A stretch of 19,887 nt of DNA from an uncultured Phycisphaerales bacterium (GTDB taxonomy: Bacteria; Planctomycetota; Phycisphaerae; UBA1845; CAIVHJ01), in the NCBI GenBank assembly GCA_903905665.1, contig CAIVHJ010000003.1, positions 1 to 19,887 of the forward strand. The letters run 5' to 3'. This document shows, in pieces, positions 1 through 6,534 of this stretch. Position 1 is the stretch's first letter. Each line of letters starts with the position of its first letter. Under the pieces are notes generated by a model. The model was not told where the DNA came from. It made no database searches and was given only the letters and a program-made list of their open reading frames with translations. Made by a program: the position numbers and the translations under genes.

Positions 1-1
1 C

Positions 2-109
2 GGGCGCAAGCGCTTCCTGCTCGTCTCCGTAGCCCTGTTCACCCTCAGCTCCTTTCTCTGCGGGGCCTCCTGGAGCCTCCGGGCCCTCATCTTTTTCCGC
101 ATCATGCCG
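2..109 (+). CDS. Fragment of a DHA2-family (EmrB/QacA-like) MFS transporter, out of place
   Basis: The frame starting at base 2 reads GRKRFLLVSVALFTLSS, then a CG.A..L..L..FRIM pattern. This matches the motif-A loop (GRKR) and third membrane helix of DHA2-type drug-efflux MFS proteins, where the family normally continues with a Q-G-x-G-G-A stretch. Here the match stops near base 106-112 and the frame runs into a stop (TGA) at 131. Of the 36 codons, 33 end in G or C, against 20 of 33 in the cysT fragment that follows, so base use is unlike its neighbour. Only about 36 residues are present, with no start. It may be a chimeric contig end or a real recombination scar. The family call is fairly safe; its belonging here is doubtful. 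Confidence 0.5.
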
Positions 110-210
110 GGGCGGCGGCACTCGCCGTGGTGATGCTGATGATTTCGTTTGTGATTTTGTTTGCAATCAATCTTTTGCAATGGTGGAGCAGCCGTCGGCA
201 TGGAAGTTGA
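109..210 (+). CDS. cysT: Sulfate/thiosulfate ABC transporter permease CysT, C-terminal end only
   Basis: This frame ends at TGA 208-210 and encodes about 33 residues: GAAALAVVMLMISFVILFAI, then NLLQWW and a basic tail. It corresponds to the last membrane helix of CysT (CysU), which in the family ends with a hydrophobic helix, an I/N-LLQ motif and arginines. It lies 11 bases upstream of the chosen cysW start, the usual cysT-cysW-cysA order, which supports the assignment strongly. The rest of the gene is not in the window: upstream of about base 106 the sequence switches to an unrelated MFS reading frame. CysT and CysW together would form the inner-membrane channel for sulfate or thiosulfate. 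Confidence 0.72.
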   Translation, partial: GAAALAVVMLMISFVILFAINLLQWWSSRRHGS

Positions 211-221
211 AAGGCGGATGG

Positions 222-1157
222 ATGGTCGGCGAAACGGCGACATTTGAGGAACCACGGCCCACCGGGATATTCCGAGGCCAATCGCGCGAACGCGACCGGG
301 TAACCACCGAGCCGGCGTTGGTCCGGTATATTTTGACGTTTGCGGCCATTGTGTTTCTGGTTTTGTTTTTGTTGATTCCGCTCGTCGTGGTATTCGCAGC
401 GGCTTTTGAGAAGGGCTGGCAGGTGTACGTTGCGGCGCTGAAAGACCACTACACGTTGTCGGCCATTCGACTGACGCTGTGGACGGCGGCGATCGTTGTC
501 CCATTGAACGTGGTGTTCGGCGTCGCGGCTTCATGGGCCATCGCCAAATTCCGTTTTGTGGGCAAAAGCATTTTGACGACGTTGATCGATCTGCCGTTCG
601 CCGTGTCGCCGGTGGTCGCCGGACTGATCTTTGTGCTGATGCTGGGCAAGAACGGATATCTGGGGTCCTGGCTTGAAGCGCATCACCTCCGGATCATATT
701 TGCCGTTCCCGGCATCGTAATCGTCACGATTTTTGTGACGTTTCCGTTTGTCGCTCGTGAACTGATCCCGCTGATGCAGGCTCAGGGAACCGAGGAGGAG
801 GAAGCGGCGATTTCGCTGGGCGCCGGCGGCTGGAAGACGTTTTGGCGGATCACGCTGCCCAACATCAAATGGGGACTATTGTACGGTGTGATTTTGTGCA
901 ACGCGCGCGCGATGGGAGAATTCGGAGCCGTCTCGGTGGTTTCGGGCCATATTCGCGGGCTGACCAGCACGATGCCGCTGCAAGTGGAGAACTATTACAA
1001 TGAGATGAACCTCTCGGCTGCTTTTGCCGTGTCGTCGCTCTTGGCGATGCTGGCGCTGGTGACGCTGGTCCTCAAGCGCCTCGCCGAATGGCGATTCCGA
1101 GAGGAACTCCACGACGTCGAAGGGGAAGGGGAAGGGCGACCTGCTTATGAGTATTGA
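222..1157 (+). CDS. cysW: Sulfate/thiosulfate ABC transporter permease CysW
   Basis: Inner-membrane permease of the sulfate/thiosulfate importer, partner of CysT and of the ATPase CysA. The protein (311 aa) has a hydrophilic N-terminus, a first membrane helix around residues 35-60, and the BPD-permease core. It carries the CysW signature DLPFAVSPVVAGLIFVL and the EAA loop (EEEAAISLGAGGWKTFWRI), which docks on the ATPase, followed by LPNIKWGLLYGV and ARAMGEFGAVSVVSG. I chose ATG 222 because AAGG at 211-214 lies 7 bases upstream; an in-frame ATG at 180 would overlap cysT by 31 bases and has no evident ribosome-binding site. The stop overlaps the cysA start by 11 bases, so translation is probably coupled. 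Length and motifs are normal for the family. Confidence 0.95.
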   Translation: MVGETATFEEPRPTGIFRGQSRERDRVTTEPALVRYILTFAAIVFLVLFLLIPLVVVFAAAFEKGWQVYVAALKDHYTLSAIRLTLWTAAIVVPLNVVFGVAASWAIAKFRFVGKSILTTLIDLPFAVSPVVAGLIFVLMLGKNGYLGSWLEAHHLRIIFAVPGIVIVTIFVTFPFVARELIPLMQAQGTEEEEAAISLGAGGWKTFWRITLPNIKWGLLYGVILCNARAMGEFGAVSVVSGHIRGLTSTMPLQVENYYNEMNLSAAFAVSSLLAMLALVTLVLKRLAEWRFREELHDVEGEGEGRPAYEY

Positions 1158-2223
1158 AGTTCGACACGTCAGCAAACACTTCGGAAGTTTCGGCGCCTTG
1201 TGCGACGTGAGCCTGAAGGTCGAGACCGGCGAACTCGTGGCACTGCTGGGACCGTCGGGTTCCGGAAAAACGACCCTGTTACGAATCATCGCCGGTTTGG
1301 AAGTTCCCGATTCCGGCGCTGGCCAGATTTTTCTGAACGACCAGGACGTCACACGACGGCAGGCAGGCGCCCGGCGGGTCGGATTTGTTTTTCAGCATTA
1401 TGCTCTGTTTCGACACATGACGGTGTTTGAGAATGTAGCGTTTGGACTTCGGGTGATCGCTCGCAAGCGTCGATTGCCGGAAACCGGTATCCGAGAGAAG
1501 GTCCGCGCCTTGCTGCAACTGGTGCAGCTGGACTGGTTGGCGGATCGTTATCCGGCCCAACTGTCCGGCGGGCAGCGACAGCGAATCGCTCTGGCCCGCG
1601 CGCTGGCCATCGAACCCCAGGTGCTGCTGCTGGATGAACCGTTCGGTTCACTGGATGCCAAGACCCGTCAGGAATTGCGGCGTTGGCTTCGGCGGTTACA
1701 CAGCGAATTGAAGGTGACGAGCATTTTGGTCACGCATGATCAGGAAGAAGCGCTCGAAGTCGCCAGCCGGGTCGTGCTCACCAACGCCGGACGAATCGAA
1801 CAGATCGGCACACCGGAGGAAGTGTTCCATCATCCTGCCAATGAATTTGTGATGAACTTCGTGGGGTACGTGAACATCTTTCACGGACGCGTGGAAGGCA
1901 ACAAGGCGTTTCTGGGACCGTTGGAAATTGAGTATTCGGATGATCAGGATACCGGAGCCGCCCGATCGGCCAGAGGACTGGTGCGACCCTACGATCTGGA
2001 GATTGAAACACGGGCCAACGGCAAGAAAGGTTTCCCGGCCACGATCGGGCATATCCACGTCGCCGGACCTCAGGTCAGAATTGATCTGACGGCGGATTCC
2101 GGTGAGACAGTTCACGTGGACTTGTCGCATGAACGGTTCCGATTATTGAATCTGGTCGTCGGTCAGCACGTCTTTGTCAGTCCGCGTGAAATCAACGTCT
2201 ATGTGGACACACAAAAAGCCTGA
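1147..2223 (+). CDS. cysA: Sulfate/thiosulfate import ATP-binding protein CysA
   Basis: Cytoplasmic ATPase that powers the CysT/CysW channel. The 358-aa protein has Walker A GPSGSGKT at residues 35-42, a Q-loop Gln at 83 (FVFQHYALF), the signature LSGGQRQR at 139-146, Walker B LLLDEP at 160-165 with the D-loop SLD, and the switch His 197 (VTHDQEEAL). The C-terminal third (about 240-358) is a TOBE-like regulatory domain with the CysA-type VRPYDLEI motif. The start overlaps the end of cysW by 11 bases in another frame, typical of an operon. No periplasmic sulfate-binding protein gene lies within the window; it may sit upstream of the truncated end. The gene converges on the reverse-strand gene ending at 2295. 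Confidence 0.95.
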   Translation: MSIEVRHVSKHFGSFGALCDVSLKVETGELVALLGPSGSGKTTLLRIIAGLEVPDSGAGQIFLNDQDVTRRQAGARRVGFVFQHYALFRHMTVFENVAFGLRVIARKRRLPETGIREKVRALLQLVQLDWLADRYPAQLSGGQRQRIALARALAIEPQVLLLDEPFGSLDAKTRQELRRWLRRLHSELKVTSILVTHDQEEALEVASRVVLTNAGRIEQIGTPEEVFHHPANEFVMNFVGYVNIFHGRVEGNKAFLGPLEIEYSDDQDTGAARSARGLVRPYDLEIETRANGKKGFPATIGHIHVAGPQVRIDLTADSGETVHVDLSHERFRLLNLVVGQHVFVSPREINVYVDTQKA

Positions 2224-2294
2224 TGCGTGTTCACGTTTTCTCTCTTCGAATCGCCGCTGATGCTTTATCCTTTCGGCTGCGTTCTCGACGCGCA

Positions 2295-3887
2295 CTATTC
2301 TCCGAAATGGTCATTGTCGGGAAAATTGAGCCGGGGGTCGGCGAGGTCGAGGCGGTACATGATCTGGTTGTATTCATAGCGTGGGGTGGGGTCGCCCTCG
2401 CGAGAGAACGTCGTGGCGTAGGTGCCTTCGAAATAAACAATCCTGCCGTCGGAAGAATCGAAAAGCGGATGATGGCGCGGGTTGTAAAATGAATAACGGT
2501 CGTGGGTGACGATTTTGCGAGCGGACGTCCAGGGACCTTCGGGGGAATTTGCTTCGGTATACCAGACTTCGCCCAGAAACGAGGGGGTTCCCCAGGCTTG
2601 TACGGCAATCAGGCACCAATGTTTTCGGAATGGGCTATACCACATCGACCCGGCGTGCAGCATCACGGATTGTTTGCTCTCGACGTCTTTGAGTTGATAC
2701 CACGCCTCGTCAGGCTTGATGTGTTTTCCGCTGATGAGTTCCTGCTGCTGCGTTTCGTTGACGGGTTCGGTGTCGAGTTTGTAACCCCACGATAATTTGC
2801 CGTTTTCGTCGCGATCAAGATCGGGATTGTCCTTCGAATAACGAGCGCCTTTTTTCAGGCAGGTGAAGCCTTCATACTGGTGAGGATCCTGAATCGCGTT
2901 CCAGTCGGCGCGGACGCGCACCAGCGAATAGGGATTGACGAAGTAGAAATAATCGATCCCATTCGTCGTGTGGCGAAATGGGTGGCCGATTGGGAACAAC
3001 GGATGGTCTTGCGGGAAAACCAGCCAACGATCAAAAGATAGTGTTTGATCGTTGAACGTGATCAGGCCATGTTCGAGCCGTTCACCGAGGCTTTTCATGA
3101 TGGAGTAATGGGCGACAAGCCGCTCTCGCTCTTCGGGGTCTTTGAGCGTCATGAGTCCGTCGATCCAGACCATGCCTTCTTTTTGAAATGTGCACGTCGG
3201 TCGGCTGAAGCCGTCGGGGCCGGTGAAATAGTGCAGGTTCACACCGACTGACGGGTCCAGTCCGCCTTTATTCGGTAAGTCCGAAGTAGCCCCTGCGGTT
3301 CCGAAATGTCCGAGCGGATACGCCTGTCGGGCGGTGTCGCCCCAGAACCAGTAGATTTTGTCGCGATAGAGAATGTCCTGCACACTGTCCTGTCCGACGA
3401 CTTCGGCGTTGATCAGCGGTTGTTCGATGGGAGTTGGTTTTCCCGCGAGCACGCTGTCGCGGTAGATGCCCTCTCCGGTGACGCGATAAAGTCGTTCGGC
3501 GATATTGAGCCGTTTGATTTTCAGAATGGTTTCATCACCGGGTTTGAGATCGAGTGCGGTTCCGCGAATTCCAAATCCATTGGCGGGGAATTCATAGCCG
3601 TGACTGGAGATTTGGAAGAACACACGCCGACCGATCAGGGCCGGATCGTCGATCACGGCCACACCGGCGCTATCGGTGACATAGCGAATGTTGCTGTCGG
3701 TTTTCAATTCGACGAGCGGAACCCCGCGCCCGGTTTGGTCATCGACGACCGTCACACAAAAAACAGATCGCGCGTCATGGGTGCTGGGTGATTCCGGTTT
3801 CGGCGGAACCGGTTCAGCCCAAACGATCGAAGAAAAAAGATACGCCGCAAACAGAAATCCGATCCAACCGGGTATTTGAAGTTTCAT
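2295..3887 (-). CDS. Secreted protein, Ig-like/carboxypeptidase-regulatory N-domain plus probable beta-propeller
   Basis: A 530-aa exported protein of unknown function. Residues 1-24 form a signal peptide: a basic start, a hydrophobic core (IGFLFAAYLFSSIV) and a VWA-E cleavage site. Residues 40-130 look like a small beta-sandwich of the carboxypeptidase-regulatory type (VVDDQTGRGVPLVELKTDS). The remainder has repeated aromatic/Asp strands such as KIYWFWGDTARQAYPLGHFG, GLDPSVGVNLHYF, GIDYFYFVNPY, HAGSMWYSPFRKHW and RIVYFEGTYATTF. This pattern resembles five-bladed propellers of glycoside hydrolases such as GH43. I recall similar WFWGDT...YPLG proteins in planctomycetes, without a known activity. 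No catalytic residues can be assigned. A GGA lies 9 bases before the ATG. It is monocistronic, convergent with cysA. Confidence 0.85.
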   Translation of the reverse strand: MKLQIPGWIGFLFAAYLFSSIVWAEPVPPKPESPSTHDARSVFCVTVVDDQTGRGVPLVELKTDSNIRYVTDSAGVAVIDDPALIGRRVFFQISSHGYEFPANGFGIRGTALDLKPGDETILKIKRLNIAERLYRVTGEGIYRDSVLAGKPTPIEQPLINAEVVGQDSVQDILYRDKIYWFWGDTARQAYPLGHFGTAGATSDLPNKGGLDPSVGVNLHYFTGPDGFSRPTCTFQKEGMVWIDGLMTLKDPEERERLVAHYSIMKSLGERLEHGLITFNDQTLSFDRWLVFPQDHPLFPIGHPFRHTTNGIDYFYFVNPYSLVRVRADWNAIQDPHQYEGFTCLKKGARYSKDNPDLDRDENGKLSWGYKLDTEPVNETQQQELISGKHIKPDEAWYQLKDVESKQSVMLHAGSMWYSPFRKHWCLIAVQAWGTPSFLGEVWYTEANSPEGPWTSARKIVTHDRYSFYNPRHHPLFDSSDGRIVYFEGTYATTFSREGDPTPRYEYNQIMYRLDLADPRLNFPDNDHFGE

Positions 3888-4306
3888 GCTGTTTTTCCAT
3901 TCCCTTGTTGTGTTTTTTGAGCCTCGACTCGAAGCATTTCCGATCTGCCGATGCGCTCAGTGGAGTGAACGCGGTTGAAGAAATTCAAGAGTAACCGAAA
4001 ATTGAGATTGAGTTTTTGATGGATTCCGGGAAAAGATTGTACCCCTGCCGGCCCCACAGAGGAACGTCCATCGGTTCGGGGAGTTCGCTCCCGTGGCAGA
4101 CAACCGGAAGAAAGGTGTTGAAATAGAGAAGATGATGCAGATGAGGTACGGGGACGGCAGGAAACACGCACCGCCAGCGATAAAACCAAGGTGACCGCGC
4201 GATGGAGGACGTAACTTGTTTTGTACGTGGGTGATAAAGCATGTTCAGTGGCACTTGAAGATGGGTTCGTTTGGTAATTTTGCATGGGGGGGGGAGAGGG
4301 GGGGAA

Positions 4307-4334
4307 ATTATGAATTATGAATGAGGAATTATGA
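4307..4334. repeat. Short tandem repeat, ATTATGA units
   Basis: Four consecutive 7-base units: ATTATGA, ATTATGA, ATGAGGA, ATTATGA. They follow directly after a G-rich homopolymer tract. Low-complexity spacer sequence; no function can be inferred. Confidence 0.7.
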
Positions 4335-4484
4335 ATGGAAAACTGCATTAAGAACATTGGTTGACCCCAAAGAAAGACATCCCATCGGTATGGCTGCTCG
4401 CAGAGAAACCGAAGACCGGTATCCATAGCCAAGAATATCCGTACCTTGGCTCATCGTCAGCCTCAACTTATGCCCCTCACCCTA

Positions 4485-4507
4485 CCCTCTCCCCTGAGGG
4501 GAGAGGG
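4485..4507. repeat. Perfect palindrome of a dispersed C/T-G/A-rich spacer repeat
   Basis: CCCTCTCCCC, loop TGA, GGGGAGAGGG: a perfect 10-bp stem. It is preceded by CCCCTCACCCTA, so the whole unit runs from about 4473. Read on the reverse strand it has the same plan as the sequence at 17572-17610 (palindrome followed by an AGGGTGAGGGG-like tail), so the two are inverted copies of one repeat family. There is no T-tract after it, so it is not a classical intrinsic terminator. Confidence 0.75.
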
Positions 4508-4597
4508 ATCGTAATGAGTCTCACTATGTAAACTTACTCAGTGGTCTGTTGCGTCAGCATTAAGTCGGTAACCGGGAAGGAAATAGAAATACAAAAT

Positions 4598-4625
4598 GCG
4601 GAATTCGGAGTGCGGATTTCGGAAT
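4598..4625. repeat. 14-bp tandem duplication (GCGGAWTTCGGART)
   Basis: Two adjacent copies, GCGGAATTCGGAGT and GCGGATTTCGGAAT, differ at two positions. This GCGGAATTCGGA-type sequence is a recurring kind of spacer element in environmental bacterial genomes, as I recall; no coding role is apparent. Confidence 0.65.
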
Positions 4626-4647
4626 GCAGAGCCGGAGAAAGATTTTA

Positions 4648-4770
4648 CCGCAGAGATCGCGGAGGACGCAGAGAAATTGAAAAGAAAAAAGAGTTAGCCG
4701 CGGAGGGCGCGGAGCACGCAGAGGAAAATTGAAGATGGGAGAAGGGATTCATCGCGGAGGAGGCGAGGAG
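4648..4770. repeat. Purine-rich CGCAGAG/CGCGGAG repeat cluster
   Basis: Two related blocks about 50 bases apart, 4648-4676 (CCGCAGAGATCGCGGAGGAC and on) and 4698-4727 (CCGCGGAGGGCGCGGAGCAC and on), each ending CGCAGAG plus an A-rich tail. A third partial copy, CGCGGAGGAGGCGAGGAG, lies at 4753-4770, just after the end of the UbiB-family gene. This type of repeat is widespread in spacers of planctomycetes and other soil or freshwater bacteria and often yields spurious small reading frames. Confidence 0.7.
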
Positions 4771-4781
4771 AAATTTGTGGG

Positions 4782-6488
4782 TTAGTAGAGTCGGCCGCTG
4801 CGGAAGATGGCCCAGACGAGCCAGAGGCCCATGAATCCGGCGGCGACATAGCCGGCGATTCCAAACCATTTCAGATCGATGCCGAAAATCTGGGCGGTGG
4901 TTCCCGACGCCAGCATCATCGAACTTCCAATGATCGTCGATGAAATGATCATCGACAGGGCGAGACGGTTACTGGAGCGGTCCATTTCCTGCGCGAGACG
5001 GTCCAGATTCTGGTGCAGAATTTTGATCTGCCATTGTCCGCGATTGAGTTGGCGCAGCGCCTGCCGCAGTTGGGCGGGGGCATCCTTGAGGATGTTGACG
5101 ATGTGCCACAAACCCGTTCCGATTCCCTTGGCCAATCGCGTTGCGGAGAATCGCTGCAACAGCAGATGTTTGAGGCGGGGGCGGACGAGTCCGACGAGGT
5201 CCATTTCGGGATTGAGTTGAAGCACGGTTGCGGCGGTCATTCCGAGGCTTTTGACCAGCAGGACAAAATCACGCGGCAGGGTGATGTCGTTTCGGCGGAC
5301 GACATCGGCCACTTCGTTAAAGACGGTGGACAAGTCGATGCGTTTGAGCGGGAGGCCGTAATATTTGTCCAGAAGTATCTGCAAGTCGCGCTGCAGTTCA
5401 TGGATGTCGGCATCGGGGCCGATTTCGCCGACCTCGGCCAGGATATCGACGAGCAGATCGACTTGTCGGTTGACGGCGGCCAGCAGGGCGACGATGAACT
5501 GGGTCATCATGGCGTCGCTGACCCGTCCGACCATTCCGAAGTCGATCAGTCCTAACTGAGCCGGCGGGAGAATCAACAGGTTTCCCGGGTGGGGATCGGC
5601 GTGAAACAATCCGATTTCGAAATACTGTTTCAAAAACACGTCGGCGATGTTTTCGGCCAGTTGTTTGACGTCGATGTCGGGGGTTGGATTCCGAAGGATT
5701 TGATCGACCTTGATGCCGTCAATCCATTCGAGCGCGAGGACGCGCGGGCCGGTGAGGTCCCAACGGACCTGCGGGATTCGAACCTGCGGATGATTTTTGA
5801 AGCAGGAGTAAAAACGTGCCGTGGCGGAGGCTTCGTGGATAAAATCCAGTTCCCGCGTGATGTTGCGTCGGAATTCTTCAAGAATCACGGTGGGATGATA
5901 GAATCGGATTTCGGGCATGTAGCGTTCGGCGGATTCCGCCAGCCCGATCAACAATTGCATGTCGTCACGGATGACGTGTTCGATTCCCGGTCGGCGGATT
6001 TTGATGACGACGGTTTGTCCGTCGCGGGTGACGGCTTTGTGCGCCTGCGCGATCGAGCCGGAGGCGAACGGGCGATCATCAAAGGACTGGAAAACCTGTT
6101 CGACGGACAAGCCCAAATCTTTTTGGACGATTCGTTTGGCTTCGGCCGCCGGAAACGGTTCGACCTGATCCTGAAGCGTCTTGAGTCCGGTGATGATGTC
6201 CGCCGGCAACAGATCGGGCCGCGTGGATAACATCTGACCGAGTTTGATGTAGGTCGGTCCGAGCTCGTTGCAAACCCGCGCCAGGCGTTCGCCCGCCGTC
6301 TGGGGTTCGTGAACTTCCTCAGTCACCGATGGAACGGAGCGTTTCCAAAACGGCAATACCAGTCGGAGGTCCAGCCGGTCCACCAGATGTCCGAATCCGT
6401 GTTTGGTGAGAACCTGTGCAATGGTTCGCAATCGGTTGAGATTGCGGACATTCTGGGCAAATCGGAACGGAAAAGAAGACGTCGGCAT
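4782..6488 (-). CDS. ubiB: UbiB/ABC1 (AarF) atypical kinase family protein
   Basis: ABC1/ADCK/UbiB-family protein-kinase-like ATPase; relatives support isoprenoid-quinone biosynthesis at the inner membrane. The 568-aa protein shows the family's KxGQ motif (YIKLGQ, Lys82-Gln85), an Ala/Ser nucleotide loop in place of a Gly-rich loop (FASGSIAQAHKA), the catalytic-type Lys in VVIKIRRPG, the ExD motif in RELDFIHEA, the catalytic loop HADPHPGNLL and the metal-binding LIDFGMVG. The last 70 residues contain two membrane helices, as in UbiB. I chose ATG 6488 because AGAAG lies 8 bases upstream; ATG 6494 is two codons longer but too close to it. It follows the HD-GYP gene by 46 bases on the same strand, so they may share a transcript. 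The exact symbol is uncertain, since planctomycetes usually use menaquinone. Confidence 0.9.
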   Translation of the reverse strand: MPTSSFPFRFAQNVRNLNRLRTIAQVLTKHGFGHLVDRLDLRLVLPFWKRSVPSVTEEVHEPQTAGERLARVCNELGPTYIKLGQMLSTRPDLLPADIITGLKTLQDQVEPFPAAEAKRIVQKDLGLSVEQVFQSFDDRPFASGSIAQAHKAVTRDGQTVVIKIRRPGIEHVIRDDMQLLIGLAESAERYMPEIRFYHPTVILEEFRRNITRELDFIHEASATARFYSCFKNHPQVRIPQVRWDLTGPRVLALEWIDGIKVDQILRNPTPDIDVKQLAENIADVFLKQYFEIGLFHADPHPGNLLILPPAQLGLIDFGMVGRVSDAMMTQFIVALLAAVNRQVDLLVDILAEVGEIGPDADIHELQRDLQILLDKYYGLPLKRIDLSTVFNEVADVVRRNDITLPRDFVLLVKSLGMTAATVLQLNPEMDLVGLVRPRLKHLLLQRFSATRLAKGIGTGLWHIVNILKDAPAQLRQALRQLNRGQWQIKILHQNLDRLAQEMDRSSNRLALSMIISSTIIGSSMMLASGTTAQIFGIDLKWFGIAGYVAAGFMGLWLVWAIFRSGRLY

Positions 6489-6534
6489 GTCCATATCTTC
6501 TGCCAATCGGTGTGTGTTCGCAAGGGATGGCGGG

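Larger units (their letters stand above)
3888..4781. other. Long non-coding spacer rich in repeats
   Basis: This 894-base stretch separates the starts-side of the secreted-protein gene from the end of the UbiB-family gene. Open frames in it (for example reverse-strand ones around 3884-4432 and 3985-4254) have no recognisable family, no consistent ribosome-binding site and run through simple repeats, so I do not call them genes. The stretch holds a poly-G tract (4286-4304, runs of nine and seven G), ATTATGA tandem copies, a perfect 10-bp palindrome, a 14-bp tandem duplication and purine-rich CGCAGAG repeats, listed separately. The part 3888-4280 has no feature I recognise. Confidence 0.7.

Noticed and set aside
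3884..4432. Reverse open frame of 182 codons upstream of the secreted-protein gene
   Set aside because: It passes through ATTATGA repeats and the poly-G tract, has no family resemblance and no ribosome-binding site.
4541..4732. Small forward frame ending in AAEGAEHAEEN
   Set aside because: Its sequence is a translation of the 14-bp and CGCAGAG spacer repeats.
5773..5784. GGGATTCGAACC, a tRNA T-arm-like string
   Set aside because: It lies within the ubiB-like coding sequence (codons for VRIPQVR) and no acceptor stem or anticodon arm surrounds it.
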